A stretch of 64,000 nucleotides of DNA, taken from contig NC_092568.1 in assembly GCF_037975245.1 (NCBI RefSeq), forward strand, positions 11,865,501 to 11,929,500, given 5' to 3'. Of this stretch, positions 11,386 through 23,194 are shown piece by piece. The notes beneath the pieces are model-generated. The model searched no databases. It saw only the letters and a program-made list of their open reading frames with translations, and had not been told where the DNA came from. The stretch's first letter is position 1; each line of letters starts with the position of its first letter. A program made the translations under genes and the position numbers. The stretch is from Apostichopus japonicus (taxonomy: Eukaryota; Echinodermata; Holothuroidea; Aspidochirotida; Stichopodidae).

Positions 11386-14300
11386 TCAGCACTGCAGGTA
11401 AAGGTGACGATCATCTGTTATGAAATGAAGAAAAGAAGAATGACACCTCAACAAAAATTTGGCCGAAGAAGTTCGTGTAACTATACGATTACTTATAATT
11501 GTATGGAATGTAAAATGAAGAAGTATTTACAGTTAAGGTCCGCATTAGGGACTCGTCCCTCATAACAAAGCTGCCTTTGCAATTGACTGACGAAAAGTGA
11601 CGAAAGAAAAAAACGAAAAAAAAAAAAAAAAAAAAGGTTATCCACTAAAGAGCCTTTGTAAGAGAATGTGTAAAAGTAGGAGGGCCTGAGATTTCAATCC
11701 TAGCGAAAATTTACTAACATTGCACTATATATACATTTTCTATATAATGCACTCTTACATAAACCGCACAGTATTGTAAACGTGTGGCGTATTCCATTCA
11801 GTGATGAAATGTCTCTAAATTGATATTTACTCATTTTAATTATCTAATAATGTATATTGATGGTGGAAATTTGTATCATACCATTAGTGAACACGTCGTC
11901 TCCTTTCCCTGCTGGGTAGGTTTGTTTGATGAAGAAAAAACCGTCTGTTGGTAAATAAGAGGATCGTCAATATGAAAATGTAATCTCAGAAAGGTCAAAG
12001 GTCGATATGACTAGTTCGAATCTTTATACGTTGAAGAAACCTTGTTCTGTCGTTATTGCTTTATTTTACTATAAAATATTTTAAGGAAAATAGTATATAA
12101 CTCAGTTGCTTGCCAGGGAGGGGGTGGCCCCTTTCTCCATAGTCAGTGGGAGGGAGCCTCAGTAAGGAGATATTCGGTCGGAAAAGAATAACACCACTCC
12201 TCTGGGCCCACTGACATCCTGAGGTGTAGAACCAGGGAGTATGGGGTGAACAGGCCGCTTTTCAGACTCACTCAGAAATTATAAAGTATTTATTAGCACA
12301 AAACGGGAGTCGGCTTCAAAGACCACATGGCCACATCCTTCCTTTAAGAACCCTTGATCCCACCTTTTTGAAATCATGTGCACGTCTGCTGATGTAGCTC
12401 AAGACATAGCAATGGTAAACGTGTGTAAAATAATCCTATATGTTATGTCCAGTCATTGGTTAATCCTTTGTTACAGAATAACGTACTTATTTTAAATAGT
12501 TGCAATCTTTGAAATAAATATACAAACCTGATTGTCGTAGGTCTATCTCCTCAGCCTGGAATTCGTAACTTCCATCTGTAAAATAAATAAACAATTTGAT
12601 AATTATTGCAAAGGGAAATTTTAACCCCTAGTTGCGTCATTAATTTTCAATCAAACGGCGAAAATAAAGACGCATGCGTATACGTCTCATCGATGAATAG
12701 AAGAAAATACTTCCAAGTGTGATTGTATACAATGTTCATATAATTCTTATATCTCGATACTCGATATATAGTTCAATTGAGATGAGTAAATTATTACCAT
12801 TCGTAGTCGTTTCCGACACACTGTGACTGTAATAAGTATCATCTATAAACAAGAAAATACAAAATAAATTTATTTGTCTTCAATCGGCCTATGACGGAGA
12901 ACAAAGGAAACATGTGAGATATTTATACGATATTTAAATTGTCATGACTTGGCCTTTACAAAGGTGCTGCCTGCCCCTCCCCTAGAAAGTTATTGCCAAC
13001 CCCCTCCCCGGGAATATGCAATGAATGACTACAGGATTGCATTAAGAATGTTTTTTTTTCGCTTTTTAGATGAATCCTTTAACGGTAATAGAGATACAAA
13101 CTCTCACAGAAGAGTAACGTTAACGTATACATTTGCATTAATCGATTCATAATTACCTGTGCTGGTCGATTGGTTTGATGACGTCACTACAGTGGATGAA
13201 ACTCCATCTATATATAAGACAAGGATATGGTATTAGAAGGGCACTACTAAAAAGCAAATGAACAAAGCAACACCAACAACGTATAATATAGCCTACTGTG
13301 ATATCCCCTTGACCATGATGGGATATATATCGGTAAAAGCGCGAAGGTATCATAAATTTATTGATCTATATTTATAAAAATTGAGAGATTCACGATTCTC
13401 AGAGTAACATTATTTTTCGATATTAATCAAATTATGATACGAATATTTACTGTAATATATCACTAAATGACTGTAACAATATTATTTCTGATAAAAATCA
13501 CTCACCAGTTGAGATTCGCTGATCCTGATATACTGTAGTTGTGACGTCACCATCTGGAAGTACAAATGTTTAGAAGTATTGATTATATTTTGATACCTGC
13601 AAGCCTCGGGACACAATCTTTAATACAAAATGTTTGTTACTTCAAGTGGTCTACATTTTTTCATTTACCGTACTTGACACAGTAGGTACATTACAATATA
13701 AAATAATATAGAAACAAGAGTGTGAAAGGTTAAGTTGGTTTTCTTGACATTTACATTTTTACTTTATTACTTTCGTAAATATTAGTTTACACAAGATAGC
13801 TTAGAAATGAAGGTTAATGGTCTTTACTAAACCATACCTGATACAGTTTCCTCCGAGCCACTCTGAGTTTGACTCTGAAATGATGTCCCGTCTGATGATA
13901 CAATTTGTAAATCAAGTTAATTACAAAACTGCAACTTGTTAAAAAAAAAACTTTACTGTAATCCGGTTCATGTATTCTTATTTTTATCCTTTACATGGCA
14001 ACTGTTTGTAGCAGCTATTTAATTCCAAACTATGGTAATATAACAACATAAAGAACAGAGAAAGATCAAATAAGTTTAATAAACGCAGAGAAACTTGATT
14101 ATTTATCTTTTGAAGTCTTTTAACTTTATGAAGAGCAGATCGTGTTAGGTTAAGAATCATTTTACTCATATTTTATATAAATAAATCCAACTCACCACTA
14201 ATACTGGTCTGCAAACTGAATTGTTTGTTTATTGTTGTTTGCTTTCCAGCTAAAATAAGAAGGGAACAAAATAATAAATTTGTAAATTATACTGGGTGGG

Positions 14301-17300
14301 TGGCGCTCCATAAATTATAAAAGCCAACAATGATAAATTGACAATAGGAAGGTTATATAAGTATTCACGATATTATCAAAGGTATGGATTTCCTTCCATC
14401 GCTGTGCGATCGTATATCAATGCATGTATATCAATGACAGAGGTATATAGCTACTTACCTACTACAGTGTTATCAGTGATGTGGCTAAGCTCTTCCTTGC
14501 CAATCCCAAAAACTGTGAACGAGGAGAGTAATTTACAACAAATTATGGATTATTTAATAATTACAAATGTAACCGTATCGATATTATACTGAAGCATTGT
14601 GAGTTAAAACTTCCACGATTATGTTTTGTACAGTGATGAAGAGTAGGGTGAATGGACTGGTGGAAAGATGAGGAAATTTGATAAACACATTATTATGTTG
14701 ATGAGAAGCTAATTATGTCTTACGACTGTTTCAAATAATAACTAAATTAATAATTGGGTAAAATAATAAATTATAACAAAATAATGAACAGTAGGTTACT
14801 CACCAGAGTAATCACACTGTTGAATGTCCTGTGTATGGGTGATAGTTTGACCGTCTGTAAACAGAGAATATATTACGTCACATCATAATATGACAGAATA
14901 ATAGGCAATCAAAGGTATTATAAATCTATAAGAATACTTAATATATAAGATAAATTGTAATTTGATATTCATAATTCCTTATCATTATTATTTATTATTA
15001 TTATTAAATATTTGAAATTACAAACCTTCGGTTTGAGTTGTTATCTTATTCGCCTTCAGTTGGTATGAAGACACCCCATCTGTCAGAGAAAGGAAAGAGG
15101 AATCCATTAATATCGCTGAAACAATAAACTCACAGAAAAAGTCACAGTGTCGATGACGTTAAGGCTATATGTTTACTTGTTGTAAGTAGTCAAGGAGCCG
15201 TAATAGCTCTAAGAAGTAATCCTTCACACACCACTGTTTATCCCCTTCTATACCTCCAGATGATACAGTATATATTGAGCATAAGTTACGCCCACACCCC
15301 CACCCCACCCGCCAAATGAACATCCGAAGAGAAACACCTTGGCAATGACATGTGACACAATATAGCGACACTTACCAGTCCAATAGTACATGTATTTGGT
15401 GGCTGTCTTGGTACCGGTCGGATCTGAAAGAAATATGAAGAAGCATTTTGAAGTAATAATTTCAAAAGTACGTGTTAGAATTTAAAAGAAAAATCAATCA
15501 AAACCTCCTTGGTGTAAACAAACAATCTATTTTTCTCACCTGTTAGAGTTTCCTCGGTGTTTTGGATCTGATCAGGGCCTGCAAAGATTGTCAAATTATG
15601 TTATATTTGAAAACAGTCAAGAAGACTTTTATTACATAAATCTCAGATTTATTACCTTGAGTAGAAATTACAGAAAGAAATGAAAGATTAATATTTAATT
15701 TTTCATATCAATTGAGTTTTAACTTTTCTTGCGCACAATACGTAATTCATTTTCACTCAATACTCACCAGTTGAACTTTTGAAGGTATACTGGTAGTAAG
15801 TCAGGGTGTAACCTGAAAAGCACAAAATGTGACTTATCTCGTCAAAATGTTTTACCTACTGATAAATAGTTAATACGGGACTGCAGAGACTTCCACAGGT
15901 GACCCCCACCACCACACAGTCTTGAAAAAGAAGATACACCTAGATGCTTTAATATAATGTAACCATATATTATAGCCTACCGACTACAGTGAGTGTTACT
16001 TTACCTTCACATCTCGTTGTTGTGGTCTGTTGAGTGTGTTGGCCCTGAATATCTGCAGCGTGAATAAAATTTGGGAAGATTTTATGAAATAATCTTAAAC
16101 ATTTATGACATCGATAGTTTGTTTTCTTCCCTTAGCTTTCTCTTAGGTTTTACTTATTGGCGATGTACTGTGCACCAAGTTCCATATCGTTTATGGTATA
16201 AAAAGTCACGAAAATGATGAAGTAAGGAATGGAAACAAAATATATCTTACCAGACCAGGTAGAGGTAGTATCATCTTGTTGATGCATCTCGAAGGCAGCA
16301 GGGGTCGTGTACTGCTCGACTACAAAATAAAATATATAATCAAGTGATGGTCTGACGAAAATATTAAATTGTTAATGGATTTTTATTCCATATCTTTAGT
16401 ATACTAATCACAAAAGAATTTCACATGAAATTCAAACAGTCCAAATTATTTAAGTCTTTAGAGATATTTTAGTCTGTAGAGATATGTTAGTCTGAGAGAT
16501 AATACGGTGAATCGAGGCAATAACTCGACTCACGATGACTTGCCGATTTTATGATGGAATGACTCGTGATACAGATCTCGAATGTAAGTAACCATATTCA
16601 GAACACGAATGTAAGTAACCATATACAGAACACGAATGTAAGTAACCATATACAGAACACGAATGTAAGTAACCATATACAGAACACGAATGTAAGTAAC
16701 CATATTCAGAACACGAATGTAAGTAACCATATTCAGAACACGAATGTAAGTAACCATATACAGATCAGGAATGTAAGTAACCATATCAGATTGCGAGGTC
16801 TGCATTCTGATATTTTCTATTCGGCAGTGAAGTGATAGAAGGGGGAATGGGTGGATGTCATGAAGAGTGTAGCAAGAGTGGATGAGGTGAGAGGGGCGGT
16901 AACGAGAAGAGAGAGACTGTGAGTGTGTGTATGTGTGTTCTGATACTACAGGCATTCAGTAAAGATAACAACAATGAAACCTTTCTTTAAAAAAAAACTC
17001 ACCTCGAGGTAAATTAATGATCCCAAAGTAACCGCTTGGAATCAGTAACATTCTCTCAGGATCTAAAGGAAAGATTAAGTACAAATTATAAAGTATCGAA
17101 TGATAAAAAAACGGGTAGTATGCCCAAAAGTATTTAATGAGTTTTACGTACAATCTCGTTCGTCTTCAATATTTTGGGTATACTGTACTACGTATAAAGT
17201 TCAACTTACCGTTCTTGTGATCGAGAGGAACACGTGAAGGAAGGCCTTGAATGAGGCGTTCTGCTGCAGTAAAGAAAGAAAAGAACAAACTTATATAGCA

Positions 17301-19610
17301 ACAATTAACAACTATTTCAAACCGTCATCATAAAACCAGTTAAATGGTTTTGTGGTCATTTAATTAAAGTATATTGTACCCATATTTCTTTCAATACAAG
17401 AAGTCATAGTAACTCACCTTCAAATTTTGCCAGCATAAAATCAGGATAAAGTCTTAGCTGGTCTTGCATCGTAAGATTAAGATGGCCTGAATGGGAGTAA
17501 AATGCTAATTAACAACTTTATAGTTTAATGTAAAGTTTGAATTTAATTTGTATGTGATCTTGTTTTATGAATGGTCAGCGAACATATTTCTTTTATAAAT
17601 GAGACTCCTAACTATGTGCTTGAACGTGAAAATTAGTATTCATTATGTAAAGGAAGAGATGATTGCACTTACTGTTAAAAAGATCTTCACGCATGCGCAG
17701 GGTTTGCTCTAAAAAAAGAAGAGAGTTTCCATATATATGTGAAAGTGAAATCATCTGAGCATTAATGTTATTAAGTGACACACACACGCATACACACAAA
17801 AAAAGTAAAGCAAGCACAGAAGTTGTTAAAAACATTCATGGAAACTTAAAATTATTTATGAAGTTCTGAAGGACGATGCATGGTTCGGATGTTTGTAATT
17901 AGAGGGCGGTAGCAAAATTAACAGCCGTCGGTCATGGAATTGTATATGAATGCTAAGTTAATGTAAAGAGTACTGTAGAAACTAGAAAAATAAACTTGGA
18001 GAAATACCTGATGGAAAGCAAAGAAGCGAAGAAACATTTTCTTCGGTGACGGGAAATTCCCGATTGAAGGGTTTCCGTTTTAGATCTATGTAGATGAAAA
18101 CAGTGATAAGAACGATGTCTAAACTACATAGCTTCACTTAGAATCGGAATGCAAGACTATCACGTCACCATGTACATTGGAGGGGGTTGGGTGGGGGTGG
18201 AGGGGCATTATGAGAGTGTATGGTCGTCTCATCTTTACCTTACTCACCGTGGAAGGAAAAGCAAACCAGAGAATCATACCAGGAGAATGATTAACTATAT
18301 ACACATACCTCGATTCTGAAAGTTTTCCTCTCCTTACCCTGTAAGCTACCATAGGATCCCCCCTCCCCGCATCCGTCCCTTCCAATCCAAATTATTATTG
18401 AAGTCACTGGTCAATATATTATATGCTATTCCTCTATTTAATGGATCTATTAATAATCACGTGATATAAATACTCGCCCATAATTGGATGACGTAATTTG
18501 ACTTTGACCTACACCTTACCTTGAAACGGAGGACGGTACCCGTAACATCCTTCTGGGAGGATGTATTGAGCTGAGGATAAACGAAAATATATCTGACTAA
18601 CTATGAAGATGAATTCAGTTTCTTTTAATGACTTGCCTTATATTTTGGTTAGTATATGGAATCAGAAACATTGTATGCAGAGATCTGATATAAGTCTTGT
18701 TAGGCGTCACTATGGACGGGGTGTGTGCTGGGCTAGCTTTTTATAAGGGTTTTTATATTAAAATTTTTTTTTGACTGAGATCAGTAATTCATGTTACCAA
18801 GAAATATTGGACTCCTCAAGGGTAAGGAAGGGTCAGGGAGGGGTGGGGAGATGGAAAACTTTAAATGGAAGGGAGAGAGAAAGAGACCCAACCTACCTCC
18901 ACGTTGAATGAACTGAATATAGGGAACTTTTCCGAACGCTTTATAGAGCATTGAAAATGCAAATTATGATCGTTGAACAATTTCTCTCAGTTATCTGCCT
19001 TTCCAATATTGACAATCGATGTTACATTCACCTACTATAAAACACGTAGTTAATGAAATGCGTCACGCACAGTAACGGTGGCCTGGCCATCCAGGTCCCC
19101 ACAGCACCTCACCCTTACCCCACCCCCTACACACCGTACCAAATTATGTGTTGAGATTGGCCTATTAAGTGATGTCATGTTTTATCTTATTGGATTGTTT
19201 ATGAAGCAAACATAATATTTGACAATCCCGTTATATAGGTATACGCTTTATTCGGACTTACAGTTACCGTAAGAAAAAGGTAACAATAAAATCGTGCACA
19301 AACTTAATATTACTGGCGTATGGAATATCATGTAGGAATTATATACATGTAGGAATGATATTTAACTAGTGAGATGATGTCTAAATTGAACTAATTGTCC
19401 TATAAAGTTAGTATCATTTCGCAATACGAGAAATTCCAAATAACTCGAGGACATCATATAGCGTTCCACATAAAATGACGACTGAAAATGGAAAAATTAA
19501 CATATATTTGTTGGTCTTAACTTACCTCGACCATAGGCCAGGAATTTGGTGAACTTCCTAGCCATGTAAGAGGAAGCATAGTAGCTTGCCATTGAGAATG
19601 TAAAGAACAT
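11386..19610 (-). CDS. Gene A: micro-exon gene of unrecognised family, 23 exons, 410 codons
   Basis: Function unknown. Exons 5' to 3': 19526-19610, 18520-18570, 18008-18085, 17673-17708, 17418-17486, 17210-17263, 17003-17062, 16251-16319, 16005-16052, 15768-15812, 15540-15578, 15376-15423, 15026-15079, 14804-14854, 14459-14512, 14196-14249, 13838-13891, 13506-13553, 13157-13207, 12798-12842, 12528-12575, 11882-11944, 11386-11414. All introns are GT-AG and phase 1, and all internal exons are multiples of three. Joined, they give one frame of 410 residues ending at TGA. Exons 1-7 encode an aromatic/basic region (for example LPEGCYGYRPP, LQDQLRLYPD-type and LLIPSGYFGIINLPR motifs). Exons 8-22 encode 13-23 residue Thr/Ser/Gln/Asp/Tyr-rich cassettes. 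I see no clear signal peptide, membrane segment or known domain. The start is the ATG at 19608-19610 because an upstream in-frame extension is closed by a stop in gene B. Further tiny exons may have been missed. Confidence 0.85.
16571..16790. repeat. 27-bp minisatellite in intron 7 of gene A, 8 copies
   Basis: Eight copies of a 27-bp unit containing AATGTAAGTAACCATAT, differing by a few bases. Since 27 is a multiple of three and the unit has no stop in the relevant frames, both strands show open frames (16566-16835 plus, 16530-16955 minus). These lie inside an intron and are not genes. Confidence 0.92.
18897..18938 (-). CDS. Probable additional exon 2a of gene A
   Basis: A 42-nt segment with an AG acceptor (CTCTATAAAG) and a GTAGGT donor, phase 1 at both ends, encoding AFGKVPYIQFIQRG. 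It would fit between exons 1 and 2 without shifting frame and raise the product to 424 residues. It is identical in gene B and broken in gene C. Its polypyrimidine tract is weak, so it may be optional or cryptic. Confidence 0.55.
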
Positions 19611-19723
19611 CTTGAGAAATCGCACAATAGACTTATCTTCAACAAAGAGCAATTGCAATATAAACATTACATTACATATGTACCTTATAATGTTTATCAT
19701 CGTTGTCCATTTTTTTTACTGTG

Positions 19724-19731
19724 TGACGTCA
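19724..19731. promoter_or_regulatory. Proximal CRE palindrome upstream of gene A
   Basis: TGACGTCA, the full cAMP-response-element palindrome bound by CREB/ATF-type bZIP proteins, about 115 bp upstream of the start codon. It is conserved upstream of genes B and C. Confidence 0.55.
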
Positions 19732-19811
19732 CATGTACAGTAACGCTCGCGCAATGATCACTCAGTGCGTTTCAACAAGTTACGCTCCGAGATCTGTTGT
19801 GTCCTTCGAAA

Positions 19812-19822
19812 CATATATATAC
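19812..19822 (-). promoter_or_regulatory. TATA-like run upstream of gene A
   Basis: An alternating TA run lies between the two CRE palindromes, about 200 bp upstream of the start codon. Gene B has a similar run near 35108-35118; gene C does not. The transcription start is not known, so this is only a candidate core promoter. Confidence 0.35.
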
Positions 19823-19961
19823 TATACAGAGACCTGTTATAGCACATCGGTAACTGAACGCGCGCACGTACACGCGCAAGTTGTTCCCATCGCAGTGTTG
19901 GTACGGACGCACTGCAATAAATCATACAGTAAAAAAAACGTGTGTAGGCTCGTATGTGAAC

Positions 19962-19969
19962 TGACGTCA
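19962..19969. promoter_or_regulatory. Distal CRE palindrome upstream of gene A
   Basis: A second perfect TGACGTCA, 238 bp from the proximal one. Gene B has the same pair with similar spacing; in gene C the distal copy is altered. Confidence 0.5.
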
Positions 19970-20606
19970 CTGTGTATGGTATTGGAGTTAAGGATCTAGC
20001 GCATCTTTGACGCTATACCGTTGTAGGCTATGCAAAAGGCGACCTATACATGTCCTACGCTTTCGCAATGATCACGCAGTGTCCTTTGCGAGTTTCCATT
20101 TCACTATCTGTTCCCGGTTCAAAATTTACCACAGGAACCAGATTCTTTTGAGCTATTCAGAATTGCTGCTTTGTAGAGTTGTTGAGCGAAGTTTTCCGAA
20201 GATTCGAATATTTTACGAATTGAGAAACATATGTATGACACAGCCCTATGAGCATACATAGGCGGATAAAGGACGTGATGTGAGCCTAAAGAAGCCAACT
20301 TCCTAATAGAGGATACGGAGGACCCCCACTCACCCTCCCCTCCCCTTCCCCACTTTTCACTCCACTCTCCCCTATACCTCCCCTCAAAAAAAATATTCGA
20401 CGTGAAATGGTGCATTCTGAGGCATTTATTAATTAAGTCTATAATTAGTTTGGTCTTAGTTTATTTATTTTTCAAGCAGAAAACGATCAATAGGTATTTC
20501 TTGCACACAACTACCGATGATGACCTGGCATCGCAGAAATGATATTATTAAGGCCTAAGATGTATTATCTTAGATGGTAGAATTGTAATTAATTTCATAA
20601 TCTTAC

Positions 20607-20888
20607 CTCGTTGTACATATACCCATGTAGTATCAGTTCCTTCCGGAATAACAAAGCCACCATCATTCCACCCGACATCCTTGGGTGGATCATTACCCGG
20701 AAGAGATGTTTCACACAAATTTCAGGATTTTTCACAAGAAACCGCAACATTTTCCGGGTTTCCGTCGATCTGACCCGACGTAAACTCACATGGGAGTGCT
20801 AACCATTCCCCACCCATCCACCACAGGTTTGCCAGCCCAAAGTCAGGATAGAGTTTTAGCTGGTCTTGAAGCGTGAGATCAAGATAAA
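20607..20888 (-). pseudogene. Broken chimeric family exon upstream of gene A
   Basis: The minus strand starts with a sequence nearly identical to exon 5 of gene C (YLDLTLQDQLKLYPDFGLAN). It then runs without an intron into about 70 codons of unfamiliar sequence and ends at a good GTAAG donor. With an AG acceptor (CATACTTAG) before it, the block is 282 nt, phase 1 at both ends, like the real exons. One in-frame TGA lies about two thirds along. The part after it (VGWNDGGFVIPEGTDTTWV) loosely recalls exon 7. Most likely a gene remnant; a rarely used alternative exon is possible. Confidence 0.6.
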
Positions 20889-21956
20889 CTAAGTATGGAA
20901 AAAGAGAACTATATATGTTTTCTTGGTTTGTAACGAACGTAAAAAGTTTGGATATTCAGTACCCATCAAGATAGCATCTAATTAGGAACAGAGAAGGTAA
21001 TTAATCATATTATTGTTTACATTAAAGTTTGACTTATATAATATGTCATCTCTTTATTTATGTGCTGTTATTTAGTGCTGCTGCCAGATAATGGTACCGC
21101 TTGGAACCATATCGTGACCGAGCTTGCGTCACTTTACCAAACAAACGTCATACAAAAACATAACTGGATCTATCCACTAACAAGTAACGATTTGTCAACG
21201 GATTGAATATATAGTCTTCTATTTTTCTCATTTGGAACCCATAAAAGGGGTCTTCTAATATAATCGTATATATTTTACTACAAATAATAATGGATGCAAA
21301 TGCGCCTCACATGCGACTCACATACGTACCTCAAGTAGGAGGATATTAATGTCATGTCTTTTATGTCTTTTCGTCGTTATAGAGTAATTAATTGAATGCT
21401 AGAAACGTTTAACCGAAAGCTGGTTAAAACGCTAAACGCTCAATGTTAATTCTGGACTGCTCACATAGCGTAAACATCTTTTCGTACACATTTCAGTAAT
21501 ATGAAAGCAAACTGCACCACTCAAATGGCATTAATCTCTCTCTATTGTTATAAACTTGTTTTGAATAAGGAAGATGTGGTTCGTCAATTAGCATCGATAA
21601 AGTTCATTAGTGTGTTACGTGTTGGACATAACGGGGACTACTTGGTATTCCATTAATGGCAGTTTTCTTCATCTGTTCATTGTTCATCAGAATGTAATCC
21701 ATTGACTTGTAAAACAATTAGAATAATAAACAGGGAATCGGGTAACATTCTTCCGAGATCAAACTAGTTTTATCCTGAGACGTGTACAACGAACAGATAG
21801 ACCGAAGAGTTGAAGACATCCCCAAAGATCATGTGTAGTATATGTTCCCTTCCGAGGGGAATGGTTATACAAACCTGACGATGATCACACAGTCACAGTC
21901 TCGATGCAAGGGGACTGGGGTTGAGAGCAGATCAGACGTTCGGTAGTTTGGTTTTC

Positions 21957-22311
21957 TTGCCCAGGTTCTTTCCTGGGTGACTTTTCTTAAAAAAGCATCC
22001 CCGGTAATCAATCACGGGAGAATGATCGGCAACTACATTTTGTTGTAACTCGATAACTCACTTAAATAATTAAATAATAAATAAGGTAGAATTTGAGTCT
22101 TGATATGTTATAATACAAAGAAAACAGACAACTTTGAGTCCAATAATGTTTCTGTAGCTATTCCAGTATTTTTCAAGATATGTAACGTTAAATATACTTA
22201 ATTTCTTGAATATTCGTTTAGGCTAAATACTTGATGGTGACGTCGGCTCCTCACTACAGTTCTTATAGTTAATGTTAATCCGTTGTTTTTTAGGTCAACC
22301 AGAATATGTTC
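21957..22311. repeat. ~355-bp segment present in units 2-4, absent from unit 1
   Basis: The segment begins TTGCCCAGG, includes a CCCAGG/CCTGGG hairpin near its start, and ends at ATATGTTC. In unit 1 (near 6515) the flanks join directly. Matching copies are at 37240-37591 and 53228-53576. Only a TTC is shared at the ends, so I cannot say whether it was inserted in an ancestor of units 2-4 or deleted from unit 1. Confidence 0.7.
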
Positions 22312-23194
22312 GTTAAACTTCATATAAGCAACAGAGTACCCTTGGATGGCATTCGACATCATTTGTCCTTAACAAATTAGTAATACATTATAAACATGTC
22401 ATTTGAAACCATATCATCTTAATTTCTCCCATTGAGTTGTGTAGTGCAACCGACGGAGGAACTAGTCTGATGGGCTGTGTAATTAACTAATTAAATGGTC
22501 CAGTCACTTTAACTAGTGAAACTCAACTGTTTAAAGGGTCATTCAAAAGAACAAACAAAAAAATAAGTAAATGTGCTATACAACCCTAGCTAGACCGAGA
22601 GCAGTGGTTTTTAACGTTCCACGGCATATCAAAGTTAATTTTGTTGCTGAAGTTATCAAAACACAATACGGGGTATTTGTTTTGTGTGAATCTCAAACAA
22701 AGTTCTTAAGAATCACTCAGTTTCCGAAACTACCTACTATCCGGTATGAGAATTTGCTACAACACTGTTGCTTATAATGGGACCATATTGAAACTGGTAT
22801 ACTTTGGTTTTCTTACAAAAGTGATATAGATTGAATTCTATATATATTAAATATTTGGTCTCATGGCCTTGCCGGCTTGTATGTCTCTAGTATTGCAACG
22901 AATATAATGCTTGTTTTGGTGTAGGTTGTGTAAATCTTTACCAACACATTTATGTCAAACAATGAGTTTAATTAAGTTTCTGCAAACCCCTGTGAACCGC
23001 ATGACTGTTTGAATGTTTTGCTTGGCTTACCAAAAATAACCCATTACAATAAAATACATTCCACCTTCAAAGTGACAAGAAAAAAAAACGGCTTTAAGGA
23101 ATTCGATGGCGCTAGTTTGAAACAGGGTGTTTTTGAATATAAAATAATTATATGGCGCTTAAAGGCATCCGTAGATTCACTTTTAGGAGAATAG

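Larger units (their letters stand above)
5130..21070. repeat. Tandem unit 1 (segmental duplication carrying gene A)
   Basis: A landmark around TTTAGTGCTG followed by CCAGATAAT recurs at 5130, 21071 and, as TTTAATGCTG, at 36368, giving periods of 15.9 and 15.3 kb. Exons, introns and intergenic sequence all align between copies with scattered substitutions and small indels, so the duplications are recent. Unit 1 alone carries the MITE at 5743-6136 and lacks a ~350-bp segment present in the other units. Confidence 0.9.

Noticed and set aside
16571..16790. CRISPR-like array
   Set aside because: The 27-bp copies are directly adjacent with no spacers, and the window is eukaryotic. It is a minisatellite.
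16530..16955. Open frames on both strands over the 27-bp repeat, also at 31866-32363
   Set aside because: They are produced by a repeat unit of 27 bp without stops, inside intron 7, and absent from genes C and D.
18134..18385. Minus-strand frame of 83 codons in intron 2, similar at 33535-33759
   Set aside because: It differs by frame-shifting indels between units and contains low-complexity runs. No phase 1 exon borders could be placed convincingly.
19611..19700. N-terminal extension of gene A from upstream ATGs
   Set aside because: The same frame has a TGA in gene B, and the extension is not a convincing signal peptide.
20119..20415. Minus-strand frame of ~98 codons, similar at 35412-35717
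   Set aside because: Partly made of a pyrimidine-rich tract read as Gly/Glu/Arg. The copies differ by a frame-changing indel at one end, and it is altered in unit 3.
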